In this document: in pieces, positions 25,390 to 34,247 of the stretch
Layout of the letters: every line of letters begins with the position of its first letter
Numbering within the stretch: position 1 is the stretch's first letter
NCBI GenBank assembly: GCA_965219875.1
Contig: CBDCOW010000005.1
Location: 1-64,000 of the forward strand
Reading direction: 5' to 3'
DNA from: DAOUKH01 sp965219875
GTDB lineage: Bacteria > Chloroflexota > Dehalococcoidia > SHYB01
Length of the DNA stretch: 64,000 nucleotides
Position numbers and translations under genes: made by a program
The notes under the pieces: model-generated
Told to the model about the DNA's origin: nothing
Databases searched by the model: none
The model's input: only the letters and a program-made list of their open reading frames with translations

Positions 25390-28157
25390 TCCACCCGGAA
25401 CACCTTGAGGACCTCGTCGCCGAGATGGTTGATGACCTTGACGGCGATGCGGCCTGTCGAGGGTTTGTCGAAGGGGCGGGAGATGTCGCTTTGCAACGTT
25501 GCCCAGGCTTCCGCGTTGATCTCGGCCTTCAGCGTGGTCTTCAACGACTTGTAGGGGTCGCTGGCGCCGAGGAAGTAGGCATGGCGGACGAAGAAGCTCT
25601 CCTGGTTGTAGTCGGTGTCGATGAACCAGCAGGCGATGCCCTCGGGCCCATCGCTGCGCACCTCTCCGGTGTTGGGGTGGAAGACATCGACGCCGTTGAC
25701 CTTCACCTGGATCTGGCCGTCCTCGGCGTCGAGGATGTCGACGTCCGGTTCCCCGAAGATGACGAAGAGGTTGCCCTTACCGGTGTTCTTCAGGTTGTCG
25801 GCCATGTGGAGGTCAGCGTTCATGCGCGCCTTCAAGACGGGAATACGACCCAGCTTCTCAAATTCCGTTGAGTGAGCGTCGTAGTTGAAGGCGCAGGCAA
25901 TGAGCACTTCGAAGTTCGCGTCGGCGGCCTCCCTCGCCGCTTCCACTAGGTCGGGGCGGGAGACGGTGCCGAACTCTGGACCCACGAAGATGGCGGCACG
26001 CCGCTCCGTCCCGGAGTCCTCGTCGCCGGCCGCTCCGTCTTCCATGTAGCGCCCCTCGGCGCAGACGAAGTGTCCCGGCCAGGGCGTGAGCGAGGTGAAT
26101 TCGATGCGGTCTTCCCGGTGCGCCTGCTGCACGCCGGCGAGCTTCAGGTTCTCCAGGATGGTCTGGGCGAAGTCGTACCCTTGACCGTAGGTCGCTCCCT
26201 GTTCCGCAATACGATCAAACGTATCGCCGTTCTCGTCCACCTCCAGTGTTCGGTGGGGGGAGATGCTCTCGACGGTGAACGGGCCGGCGACGCGCACCTT
26301 GCCCCGGTCTTCGTAGGGCTTGTCGCACAAGTACTCGTAGTCGGCCTTGGCGGCGATGGAAGCGTCGATCTCCTTCTGGCGCCTGATGCGCCGCTCCCAC
26401 CATTGGGCGTGAAGATTCCTTGCCTCGTTCGGCCAGGTCTCATCCACATAGCGGGGAATCTCCCATTCCTCCCAGGTCGTGCCGAGGAAGCGATTCAGCT
26501 CCTTCCGGAGGGGTTCAAGACGCTTCTGGGCGTCCTCCCAGACAACGTCGATCTCCGAGTTGTTGGCGATGGCCCGGAGGGTAATATGCGGCACGCGTTC
26601 GTAGACGAAGCCCTGGCGGATGTCGCCATAGGTTGGGGACTCTGAGGGGGGCCTACGTTCCACCTCAGCCTGCTTCCGTTGTCCCTCCTGGCTGTCGGAG
26701 AGGAGATAGTACAGATAGCGGGCGCCCATGATGCGGGCGCGGGCCAAGGTAAGGGCTACACGGGATGTGTCAATGGTTATCCAGCGACGCCCCCACTGCT
26801 CGGCGACCCAGGCGGTGGTGCCGGAGCCGCAGGTTGGATCTAGGACTAGGTCGCCTGGGTCAGTGGCCATCAGGATGCAGCGCTGAATGACTTTTGCCGA
26901 CGTTTCTACGACATATCTCTTGTCAGAAGCAAATCCGGCAATGCCTGTATCGGACCAGAGGTTGTTGTTCGGGTTAACAGGATAATCAGATAGAAACTGA
27001 CGATAATGTATGCGATTCCCCACAGCTTCAATTCGATCCGCTAAAGCTGCCCGATTCATTCCTGCTTCGGTCGTTCGCCAACCCCGTGGTAAAGGGTTAT
27101 AGACTGTTCCTTGAAAGCAATAGTCAAACACCGTCGTTGGCTTCTGTGCCGTCAGGTCGCTGACCCTGTACGGATCATTTGCTTCACCACGAACGTATGC
27201 TTGTTCTGTAGATTTACCTTCGGCCTTATCCTTGAATAGTTGGCGATACTTTACGGTATCGCTTTCCTTAGCATACCAAACGATGTAGTCAACGGTGCTC
27301 GATAGCACCAATGTTTTTCCCGACGGACTGTTGGTGCTGCTCGACTTAGAGAACGGAACTAGACTCACAAAATTCTCGTTCCCAAAAACTTCGTCCATCA
27401 TTGCGCGAAGCAGATGGACGTTCTCGTCACCAATTTGCACAAAGATCGAACCGCCCTCAGCCAACAGATCCCGTGCCACTGTGAGCCGATCGCGCATGTA
27501 GGTCAGATAGGAGTGGATGCCGTCCCGCCACGTGTCCCGGAAGGCCTTGACCTGCTCCGGCTCTCGCGTTATGTGTTCGCGGTTGCCGTCCTTCACGTCG
27601 CGGCTCGTCGTTGACCACTGGAAGTTGGAGTTGAACTTGATGCCGTAGGGCGGGTCGATGTAGATACATTGCACCTTGCCCCGCAGCCCCTCGCGCTCGG
27701 CAAGCGAGGCCATCGCCTGCAGGCTGTCGCCCAAGATCATGCGGTTGGACCAGTTGGCGTCGTGCTGGTAGAACTCGGTCTTGGCGTCCTCGGAGGGCAG
27801 GCCGTTGAAGTCGGCGAACATGTCGGTCTGGTATTCGTTCGGCTTGTGGCCGTTCCGTGACTGGCGCATGAGGTCGTCGATGAGGACCTTCGGGTGGACC
27901 CGCTCCTGGATGAACAGGGGCGGCACGTTAACCACGAGGTCGGACCAGTCCTGCTCGTCCTTGCCGCGCCACACGAGCTGCGGGTCGAGGTCGCGGTTGC
28001 GCCGCTCGTAGGCCACGCGGAGGGCGCTCTGCTCCTCCTCACGCATCAAGGGCTGGTGTTCGGCGGACGGCAAATTGCGGCGCCGGGCCTCCTCGTGCGT
28101 CAGCGCCTCGACCTGCTTGGGCTTCTTGGCTTGTCCTCTGGGCATGAGCGTCGCCAA
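25386..28157 (-). CDS. mod: Type III-like adenine-specific DNA methyltransferase (Mod)
   Basis: A 923-residue N6-adenine methyltransferase of the beta class. The catalytic motif IV is YIDPPYG (about 167-172) and the SAM motif I is LDPTCGSGTT (about 439-448). The roughly 250 residues between them include the target recognition region, and its DNA drops from above 65% to about 43-47% GC, suggesting an exchanged recognition domain. A long C-terminal part (500-923) is typical of methylases paired with the large Res type seen upstream. Gene order is res-vapC-mod-helicase, unlike classical mod-res. Its stop overlaps the helicase start. It protects self DNA from the Res enzyme. Confidence 0.92.
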   Translation of the reverse strand: MATLMPRGQAKKPKQVEALTHEEARRRNLPSAEHQPLMREEEQSALRVAYERRNRDLDPQLVWRGKDEQDWSDLVVNVPPLFIQERVHPKVLIDDLMRQSRNGHKPNEYQTDMFADFNGLPSEDAKTEFYQHDANWSNRMILGDSLQAMASLAEREGLRGKVQCIYIDPPYGIKFNSNFQWSTTSRDVKDGNREHITREPEQVKAFRDTWRDGIHSYLTYMRDRLTVARDLLAEGGSIFVQIGDENVHLLRAMMDEVFGNENFVSLVPFSKSSSTNSPSGKTLVLSSTVDYIVWYAKESDTVKYRQLFKDKAEGKSTEQAYVRGEANDPYRVSDLTAQKPTTVFDYCFQGTVYNPLPRGWRTTEAGMNRAALADRIEAVGNRIHYRQFLSDYPVNPNNNLWSDTGIAGFASDKRYVVETSAKVIQRCILMATDPGDLVLDPTCGSGTTAWVAEQWGRRWITIDTSRVALTLARARIMGARYLYYLLSDSQEGQRKQAEVERRPPSESPTYGDIRQGFVYERVPHITLRAIANNSEIDVVWEDAQKRLEPLRKELNRFLGTTWEEWEIPRYVDETWPNEARNLHAQWWERRIRRQKEIDASIAAKADYEYLCDKPYEDRGKVRVAGPFTVESISPHRTLEVDENGDTFDRIAEQGATYGQGYDFAQTILENLKLAGVQQAHREDRIEFTSLTPWPGHFVCAEGRYMEDGAAGDEDSGTERRAAIFVGPEFGTVSRPDLVEAAREAADANFEVLIACAFNYDAHSTEFEKLGRIPVLKARMNADLHMADNLKNTGKGNLFVIFGEPDVDILDAEDGQIQVKVNGVDVFHPNTGEVRSDGPEGIACWFIDTDYNQESFFVRHAYFLGASDPYKSLKTTLKAEINAEAWATLQSDISRPFDKPSTGRIAVKVINHLGDEVLKVFRVE

Positions 28158-28190
28158 CCTCTCTTGTTGACCAATGCCTACAGACTACCG

Positions 28191-28601
28191 TTAGGCGAAG
28201 GGATCGAGCAGCCGTACTCCCAACCCCGCAACGTCGGAAACGTTTCGAGTCACGAGGGTCATGTCATGCACTATGGCGGTGGCGGCCAGCAGACCGTCAA
28301 TCACAGGTACCGGGCGAATGGCGGATAGCTGTCCCCAAGTATCCGCCACCGCAGCATCCACGGTCAAAACCCGGCCCGCGTACTGCTGCATGACGGTTTC
28401 TAGCCATGCTTCCAAAGCGTTTGCCTGCGGAGAGTCGCCCCGACGACGAACAAGCTCGATGCCCCTGCGAACCTCGCCGATGGTGAGGGAGCTTATGAAT
28501 AGTTGCGGCTCGTCGACACCCGCGTACCAGTTCGATACCTCGGGATTGGAATGCCGCCCTTTTCTGATTTCCGAGATGACGTTCGTATCCAGCAAGAACA
28601 T
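28191..28601 (-). CDS. vapC: VapC/FitB-type PIN-domain toxin
   Basis: A 136-residue PIN-domain RNase. The acidic metal site is complete by eye: MFLLDTNVISEI (Asp5), SSLTIGEVRRGIEL (Glu), VDAAVADTWGQL and PVIDGLLAATAI (Asp). Its ATG at 28601 shares a base with the res stop (TGATG), implying translational coupling. No vapB or phd gene precedes it; instead the res product ends in an antitoxin-like tail. A TTG one codon upstream is a weaker start. The role is probably an addiction or abortive toxin tied to the restriction operon (inference). Confidence 0.92.
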   Translation of the reverse strand: MFLLDTNVISEIRKGRHSNPEVSNWYAGVDEPQLFISSLTIGEVRRGIELVRRRGDSPQANALEAWLETVMQQYAGRVLTVDAAVADTWGQLSAIRPVPVIDGLLAATAIVHDMTLVTRNVSDVAGLGVRLLDPFA

Positions 28602-31600
28602 CAAAACTCGACGTCTCGCGGGAAGTCCCGTTGTCTGGCAAGGTCGATCCCCTCCAGCGGGGCGGCAGCCAGGAGCTCCTTGAAGTCGAGTTTTTCATAA
28701 CTTTGGGGATCACTGGTTTGTGGTTGAGCCGCCATGCGACTGATCAAGGCCTCGAACTCGGCCTCTATGTTGAACATGTCCCGAAACTCCGCGAACGCCC
28801 AGCGGCCGTACCGGCGAAGGTTGTTGACGCCGGGAACCCAGTAGGTCTCCATGGTGAGCTTCTTCGCCTTGGCATCCTCGTTGCGGTAGCCCTTGATCTC
28901 CACGACCAGGTTGAGCGGATCGTCTTCGCCGTGTCCGTCGTCTACCTGGACGATGAAATCGGGGATGTAGGTGCGTGTGTTGGAGCCGGCGCGGTACGGC
29001 ACCTCCAGTCCGAGGCTGTGATTCTTCACGTATGCCATCACCCTGGGATGGCGCTCGGCCACGCGGCAGAACTCGGCCTCCCAGTCGCTGTCGAGCACGA
29101 CCCAGTTGACGTGGCACTTGCTGGGGTCCGTCTTCCAGCGGCTGGTCTTGGAGGTGCTGAAGTTCACGTGCATGGTCGAGCCGGTCGGGTTGAATGAATC
29201 GAGGAGGGCCTTGACGGGGTACCCGTTCGCGCGGCTGTTGGTGATCGCCGCCGTGATGATCTCACAGGCCCTATCTGCGAGGTCCTGATACATGAGCTGA
29301 GCCGGATAGGTGCCACCCTTGCAGATCAGATAGCTGTCCATCCATTGCCTGACGATCCCCTTCAGCCTGCCGAACAGGTAGAGCTTGGGTTCCTCATTGG
29401 GATCGCGCCACTTGGTGTAGAGCAATCGTTGGGTAAGGTGAAACAACAACGTAGAGCGTCTGATGTCGCCGGTGTGTACTAGATTCAGGTCGACGCCTTC
29501 GCCGATGATGCCTTCGTTCCTGGTGCTGGACGGGCCGATCAGTAACGGCGTCAATTCCAGGTAGGACTCGTCGGTGAAGACCGCCGAAAGCTCTTCCTTG
29601 GGTGGATCGGTGCGATAGCCGGTCACCCTGGGGAACCGGATTTCGAGATGGTCCCGGTCGGGCCGATCGGCCTTTACTTGTACCGTTACGCGAGGCGGCA
29701 GGGGCTTCACGACGACCGGCCTCGCGGTGAAGTCGAACGGTACGCCGAGCACGTCGGCGTACTCGACGTTGAACAGGCCCTCTTCGTTGGGCTCATAGGA
29801 CTGCCGGCGTAGTGCACGGCCGATGACCTGCTCGCAAAGAAGCTGGGTTCCGAAGGCTCGCACGCCGAGGACATGGGTGACGGTGTTGGCGTCCCAACCC
29901 TCGGTGAGCATAGAGACCGAGACGACACACCGAATTCCTTGGCCGAGGCGGCCCTCCTTGCCGACGGTGTTCATCACTTCCCTGAGCAAGTCCTGATCGG
30001 TGATGTTCTCGGCGTCGCGAGCGTCACCGGTGCGCTCTACCCTCTCCCTTCGGAAGCGCTCGATCGCCTCGCCGGCCATGCTGCGGAAGTTCTTGTCCAG
30101 CGCCTCTCCGGACTCGAGTTGCTCACTGTCGATTAGCACCGTGCTGGGCAACCCAAGCGGGTTGCCGTGTTCGTCGAAGTTCCGGAACAGGGCGAGGCGA
30201 CCCTGTTCAAGCGTGGTGGTGCCGTCCTCGTTCTCGCGATGGAAGCCGGAGATGTAGTCGTAGACCAGTTTGGACGTGGAGGTGTTGTTGCAGACCACGA
30301 TGAAGCAGGGCGGGACCTTAATCCCCTCCTTTTGCCAAGCCTCATAGGTCTTCTCGTAGTGGCCGTAGAGCGCTTGCAAGGCAGTCTGAAGTTGCACCGG
30401 CAGGGTGAGGGGGTCGAGGGCCTCTTTCGTTCCACCTCGTCCCCGCTTCGGCATGCCGAAGCGGATGGTCTCCCAGAGGACGCGGTATTTGGGCATCTCG
30501 CCGCCCGGGATGTTGTCGGCCACCGGCACGCGCGGCAGCTTGACGATGCCGCACTCGATGGCGTCCATGAGGGAGAAGTCGCTCCCCGTCCAGGGGAACA
30601 GGGTGCCCTCGGCGTAGCCGGAGCCCCGGAGGAAGAAGGGGGTCGCCGACAGGTCGACGACCTGCCTGACGCCGATTTTCCGTTTGATGATTTCAAGCCC
30701 TGATATCCACACGCGAGCCGCCTCGTTGTTCTTTTCGGCCTCCTTCTTGTCGTCGCCCTTCAGCACTTCCTCCTCTTCCTCGCCCATCTTGTGACGGTAG
30801 CAGTGGTGCCCCTCGTCGTTCAGTACCCAGATGTTCTTCATGCTCATGAGATCGGGCATGACGCGCTGGATCATCTGACCCTCGGTCTCCATCGTATTGA
30901 GCTTGGGCCCCCTGCCTTGGAGGAGGGCGCGTCCACCGCTGGAGATCTCCATGCGGTCACGGAGCCGAAGGGCGTGGTAGTTGGTGATGACTATCTTGGC
31001 TCGCCCGATGTCCCCGAGCATGTCTTTCGGCACCAGCTCTCTACTGGCGTAGTAGCTGTCGGGGTCGTTGGGCTGAAGCACGCGCAGCCGGTCCTTGATG
31101 GTGATGCCCGGCGCCACTACCAGGAAGCCCCGGGTGAAGCGCCTGCTGTTGGGGCGCCGGACGGCGTTGATCGTCTGCCAAGCAATGACCATGGCCATCA
31201 CGGTAGTCTTGCCGGCGCCGGTGGCCAGCTTCAAGGCAAGGCGCGGGAGCTCTGGGTTGGCGTCATTGTTGGCGTTGGCGAGCCGGTCGAGTAAGCGTCT
31301 TCCGACCTGCCCGGCCTTCGGGGCGACTTCCGTCAGCCAGATCGCGGTCTCAACCGCTTCGACCTGGCAGAAGAAGGGGCGGAGGTTGCTGAAGTCGTGG
31401 TGCCGCCAATGCTGAAGCAGCCGAGCGGTTTCGGGTGTGACGCGCCAGTCGTTGGGATTGCGAAGGCTTCGCCATTGATCCACCTGACCGCGGATCTCAT
31501 TGACCATCGCCGTAACGTCGTACTGCTGCTCCTGGGTTGACAGCCCCCTACCTTCGTCGAGGACGAACTGCTGCTGCGTCTTTGCCGTCTTCTGCTTCTT

Positions 31601-31750
31601 GGGCTTCGGGATGGGTGTGATGAACTCCGCACCGCGCCTGCTTTCGATGACGCGCTGGGTCGGCTGGCCCTGGTCATCGAGCTCCCAGTGCTTCTCCGGG
31701 TACTTGTAGGGAGAATTGAGGATGGGTTGTTCGAAGAACCGATCTTCCAC
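28601..31750 (-). CDS. res: Type III-like restriction endonuclease (Res) with antitoxin-like C-tail
   Basis: A 1049-residue DEAD/DEAH helicase-nuclease. The Q motif RPFFCQVEAVE precedes Walker A ALKLATGAGKTTVMA (about 172-186), with DEGHH as motif II and VLGVRAFGTQLLCEQVIGRA as motif VI. A PD-(D/E)xK nuclease follows near the C-terminus: YIPDFIVQVDD and LVVEIKGYR. After the usual family ending (YGRWAFAEF) there is an extra tail whose last 33 residues (1017-1049) contain FKELLAAAPLEGIDL and QRDFPRDVEF, closely resembling the toxin-binding end of Phd/VapB antitoxins. vapC starts on the last base of its stop codon. It cleaves unmethylated DNA with Mod as specificity partner. Confidence 0.9.
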   Translation of the reverse strand: MEDRFFEQPILNSPYKYPEKHWELDDQGQPTQRVIESRRGAEFITPIPKPKKQKTAKTQQQFVLDEGRGLSTQEQQYDVTAMVNEIRGQVDQWRSLRNPNDWRVTPETARLLQHWRHHDFSNLRPFFCQVEAVETAIWLTEVAPKAGQVGRRLLDRLANANNDANPELPRLALKLATGAGKTTVMAMVIAWQTINAVRRPNSRRFTRGFLVVAPGITIKDRLRVLQPNDPDSYYASRELVPKDMLGDIGRAKIVITNYHALRLRDRMEISSGGRALLQGRGPKLNTMETEGQMIQRVMPDLMSMKNIWVLNDEGHHCYRHKMGEEEEEVLKGDDKKEAEKNNEAARVWISGLEIIKRKIGVRQVVDLSATPFFLRGSGYAEGTLFPWTGSDFSLMDAIECGIVKLPRVPVADNIPGGEMPKYRVLWETIRFGMPKRGRGGTKEALDPLTLPVQLQTALQALYGHYEKTYEAWQKEGIKVPPCFIVVCNNTSTSKLVYDYISGFHRENEDGTTTLEQGRLALFRNFDEHGNPLGLPSTVLIDSEQLESGEALDKNFRSMAGEAIERFRRERVERTGDARDAENITDQDLLREVMNTVGKEGRLGQGIRCVVSVSMLTEGWDANTVTHVLGVRAFGTQLLCEQVIGRALRRQSYEPNEEGLFNVEYADVLGVPFDFTARPVVVKPLPPRVTVQVKADRPDRDHLEIRFPRVTGYRTDPPKEELSAVFTDESYLELTPLLIGPSSTRNEGIIGEGVDLNLVHTGDIRRSTLLFHLTQRLLYTKWRDPNEEPKLYLFGRLKGIVRQWMDSYLICKGGTYPAQLMYQDLADRACEIITAAITNSRANGYPVKALLDSFNPTGSTMHVNFSTSKTSRWKTDPSKCHVNWVVLDSDWEAEFCRVAERHPRVMAYVKNHSLGLEVPYRAGSNTRTYIPDFIVQVDDGHGEDDPLNLVVEIKGYRNEDAKAKKLTMETYWVPGVNNLRRYGRWAFAEFRDMFNIEAEFEALISRMAAQPQTSDPQSYEKLDFKELLAAAPLEGIDLARQRDFPRDVEF

Positions 31751-32037
31751 GCGTGACCTCTCAGACTATTGAGCCCAGCCGGTTGAGATTTCAGGGGACA
31801 CGGGACCGTGTTGCATTCGAATCGCTGGTGCGTGCCTAGGGTACGACAAAGGGTATGCCGATCCGCCTGCATCCCGGTCGGGCCTGTATTGTAGCGTGCC
31901 CGTACCGCAGCCTGGGAATGAACCTAGGGCGATGGCGAGCGCGGACCCCTGAAGGCAGGAATAGACCTGGCCGCTGGGATGGTCCTATTGCTTTCCTGCG
32001 CATTCCCTTAGCGGTCCGACGAAAGCTGCTTCAGGTT

Positions 32038-32268
32038 GGCGGGCCGTGCGCCTCCAGGATGTCATTCATGCCCGTGACCCCCAGCCGCAGAGCCAAGGCG
32101 CTCCCGTGTCTTGTCGGCAAGACCCGCGCACGGTTCCTGCCCTCGGCGGGCGCACCCCTTTAAGAGAGAGATTAATAGTGCCGTGGGGCAAGGGGTAGTC
32201 CTACCCCATTGGGGTAGGGTATTGCTATCGCGGGATGTCCCCTAGGATTTCTGGCAACGTTCCTTCAC
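32038..32268. repeat. Tandem non-coding element, copy A (candidate structured RNA)
   Basis: About 230 bp, repeated head-to-tail at 32272-32500. GTGCGCC (from 32046) and GGCGCAC (near 32149) could close a domain of about 110 bases; inside lies GTCTTG-TCGG-CAAGAC. Downstream are three related words, GGGGTAG (32192-32198), CTACCCC (32201-32207) and GGGGTAG (32211-32217), which permit two alternative hairpins. The strand of a possible RNA is not known. Confidence 0.65.
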
Positions 32269-32271
32269 ACA

Positions 32272-32500
32272 GGCAGGCCGTGCGCCTCCAGGATGTCCTT
32301 CATGCCCGTGACCCCCAGCCGCAGAGCCAAGGCGCTCCCGCTTGTCGGCAAGACCCGCGCACGGTTCCTGCCCTCGGCGGGCGCACCCCATTAAGAGAGA
32401 GTTAATAGTGCCGTGAGGTAATAAGTAGCCCTACTTACTAATAAGTAGGGTATTGCTTTCCACTGGCGGAGACTAGAATTTCCGGCAACGTTTCCTTTCG
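32272..32500. repeat. Tandem non-coding element, copy B
   Basis: Second copy, nearly identical over its first 130 bases (one 3-base deletion shortens the TCGG hairpin to CTTG/CAAG). In the switch part the three words have changed together to TAAGTAG (32422-32428), CTACTTA (32431-32437) and TAAGTAG (32442-32448), so pairing is kept in both alternatives. The copy ends near the shared GGCAACGTT. Confidence 0.65.
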
Positions 32501-33010
32501 CAAGGACTTCATTGATGAAGCCGGCCAGGAAACTCGGCCCCAGCGGGATAAGGCGGCGACACGGAGCGATGGACGACACGACGATCCAGCAAGAGGCGGC
32601 GCAACGACGCCCGGGACGGGGGCAAGAGCGTCGCCGCGCCTCTCCGCCGAGCAGCGGGAGACGCTCGATTGACCGAACAGCGGCAAAGGCAACAAGCGGC
32701 GAGGGTGAAGGCAAGGGTTGGGAGCGACTGGGGGGCAACAGAATGCCGAGAGGCACCACGAGGCAGGCGGAGGCGAACCGGGCAGCGACCTGTGTCCGCG
32801 TCTCAGGCAGGGGCCGGGGCAGGGAGGGCAGGACCTCCACCTCCGAGCGAATCGGCGAATGTAGGCCCACTCCGTACGCAGGGACTGATCCTTTTCACGG
32901 GACACCAGGATGCCGGTCCAGGCTGGTCCTCGAAGTGAGCGGAGTTCCAGCGTATGCTTACCGACCGCAGGGCAGGCACTTCGACACGATTGCCTGCCAG
33001 GAGAGTCCGC

Positions 33011-33217
33011 ATGAACCGATTACTTAGGCGGAGAGAGGTTGAGCAGATGGTCAGCCTGAGCCGCGCTTCCATCTACCGTTTAGCGGACAGTGGTGACTTC
33101 CCCCACCCCATCCGCGTCGGCCCTCGTGCCGTGCGCTGGAGCTTGGGAGACATCGAGCAGTGGATTTCGGAACGTCCCTTCACAACCGGCAAAGTTAGGG
33201 GAAGCATGCAACCATAG
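33011..33217 (+). CDS. AlpA-family helix-turn-helix regulator
   Basis: A 68-residue MerR-like HTH protein of the AlpA type: RRREVEQMVSLSRASIYRLA is the helix-turn-helix and FPHPIRVGPRAVRWSLGDIE the wing with the conserved RW. AlpA proteins regulate integrase or excision genes in P4-like islands and may act as excisionases. The ATG at 33011 follows AGGAGAGTCCGC. The open frame continues upstream, but that part is unrelated. It is one of only two clear island genes on the plus strand, the other being the integrase, which fits a role in island mobility. Confidence 0.88.
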   Translation: MNRLLRRREVEQMVSLSRASIYRLADSGDFPHPIRVGPRAVRWSLGDIEQWISERPFTTGKVRGSMQP

Positions 33218-33422
33218 ATGTGATGACATCCGTTCCTGCGGAGAATGACAATTCTTCATCGTTGCGCATCGCACCGAAGGACTTTAGACCCCTCGCCGCG
33301 CAGGTTCTCGGCAGCGCCCTACGTGCTAGCGCAGGGTGCTAACCGGACATTCAGGAAGACTTACAACCGCGTCACACCGGACAACTCGCCGAGCTACAGG
33401 TCCTCGCTGCTTCCCTGACATG

Positions 33423-34247
33423 CTATTCACGAGCGTCCGATACCTTTGACCAGGGTCGCAATACCTCGGATGCGATTAGGTGGTCAAATCGCTCGGCGAT
33501 CGCTGATGCCTGTGGACCGCGAACCCTTAGGCCCAACTCCAGGTTTGATTCCAGACCGTGGAATGTGAAGTTTGCCGACGTGACGAGAGCGTCGAGACGG
33601 TCCACGACCAAGCATTTTGCATGCATTTTGGTGTAGGGATGGCCGGGCGGAGGTTGCCAAGTGTAGACCTTTGGTTTCTTCACGAACACATCCCAGAGTC
33701 GGAATAGGTTGTCCAGATTGGTCGTCTCGTCTTCGTCGCTATGCAGCACGATAGACAGAGTGGCATGTCGCCGTGCCGTCTCGACGAGGAGGCCAACTAT
33801 GCGCTCCATGGTAGTTCCAGGTTCTACGGTCAGTGCGTAGCCGACGAGGAGCACCTCACCAGCATCGCGTACGCCTTCGAGCATTTCTTCCAAAACAGTA
33901 GCTGTTGAACGGACGAGGGGGCCAGCGGCGGTTGGGCCCGTCCAGGCAATCTCAATCTCGGGGCGCGTGAGGCGTTCGACCGACCTGAGCCGGTTCGCGA
34001 CGCGGAGCGCGGTAGCCACAGCCCCCTCATCGATTTGTGGCCTTGGCCCAGAGGGTGCACCACTTACCTGCTGAAATGCCACAGCGATCCTCGCCGCATG
34101 GTCGTCGCCGATTCCTCGCAGGTGAGCGAATCCGAACGAGCTTGTGGCCAGGCCCACCCGACCCGTCTCGAGTCCCTCAGCCAAGGCATCAATCGCGATC
34201 GGCGGCAGCCTTGCGACGAGCTCTGCTAGGTCATCGGTCAACGACAA
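33423..34247 (-). CDS. drmC: DISARM protein DrmC (phospholipase D-like)
   Basis: A 274-residue PLD-superfamily protein. The HKD motif is seen as MHAKCLVVDRLDALVTSANF followed by the FHGLESNLELGLRV ending, near residues 205-240. Only one HKD is present, so the enzyme would act as a dimer, as for other single-motif PLD nucleases. The N-terminal 110 residues are helical, as in DrmC. The gene overlaps drmB by 17 bases and is the last of the DISARM block. DrmC is part of DISARM loci; its deletion in a studied system was tolerated (established knowledge). Confidence 0.9.
   Translation of the reverse strand: MSLTDDLAELVARLPPIAIDALAEGLETGRVGLATSSFGFAHLRGIGDDHAARIAVAFQQVSGAPSGPRPQIDEGAVATALRVANRLRSVERLTRPEIEIAWTGPTAAGPLVRSTATVLEEMLEGVRDAGEVLLVGYALTVEPGTTMERIVGLLVETARRHATLSIVLHSDEDETTNLDNLFRLWDVFVKKPKVYTWQPPPGHPYTKMHAKCLVVDRLDALVTSANFTFHGLESNLELGLRVRGPQASAIAERFDHLIASEVLRPWSKVSDARE

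Larger units (their letters stand above)
31751..33010. other. Gene-free stretch upstream of res
   Basis: About 1.26 kb between res and the AlpA-type gene. Open frames here (for example 32512-33027 plus strand) have no protein-like composition. The notable content is the tandem element at 32038-32500. The rest (31751-32037 and 32501-33010) shows nothing recognisable; it may hold the res promoter, but no hexamers stand out. Confidence 0.6.

Noticed and set aside
32512..33027. 171-codon plus-strand frame before the AlpA-type gene
   Set aside because: Arginine/glycine-rich random-looking sequence with no ribosome site and no domain; the minus strand has equally long frames in the same place.
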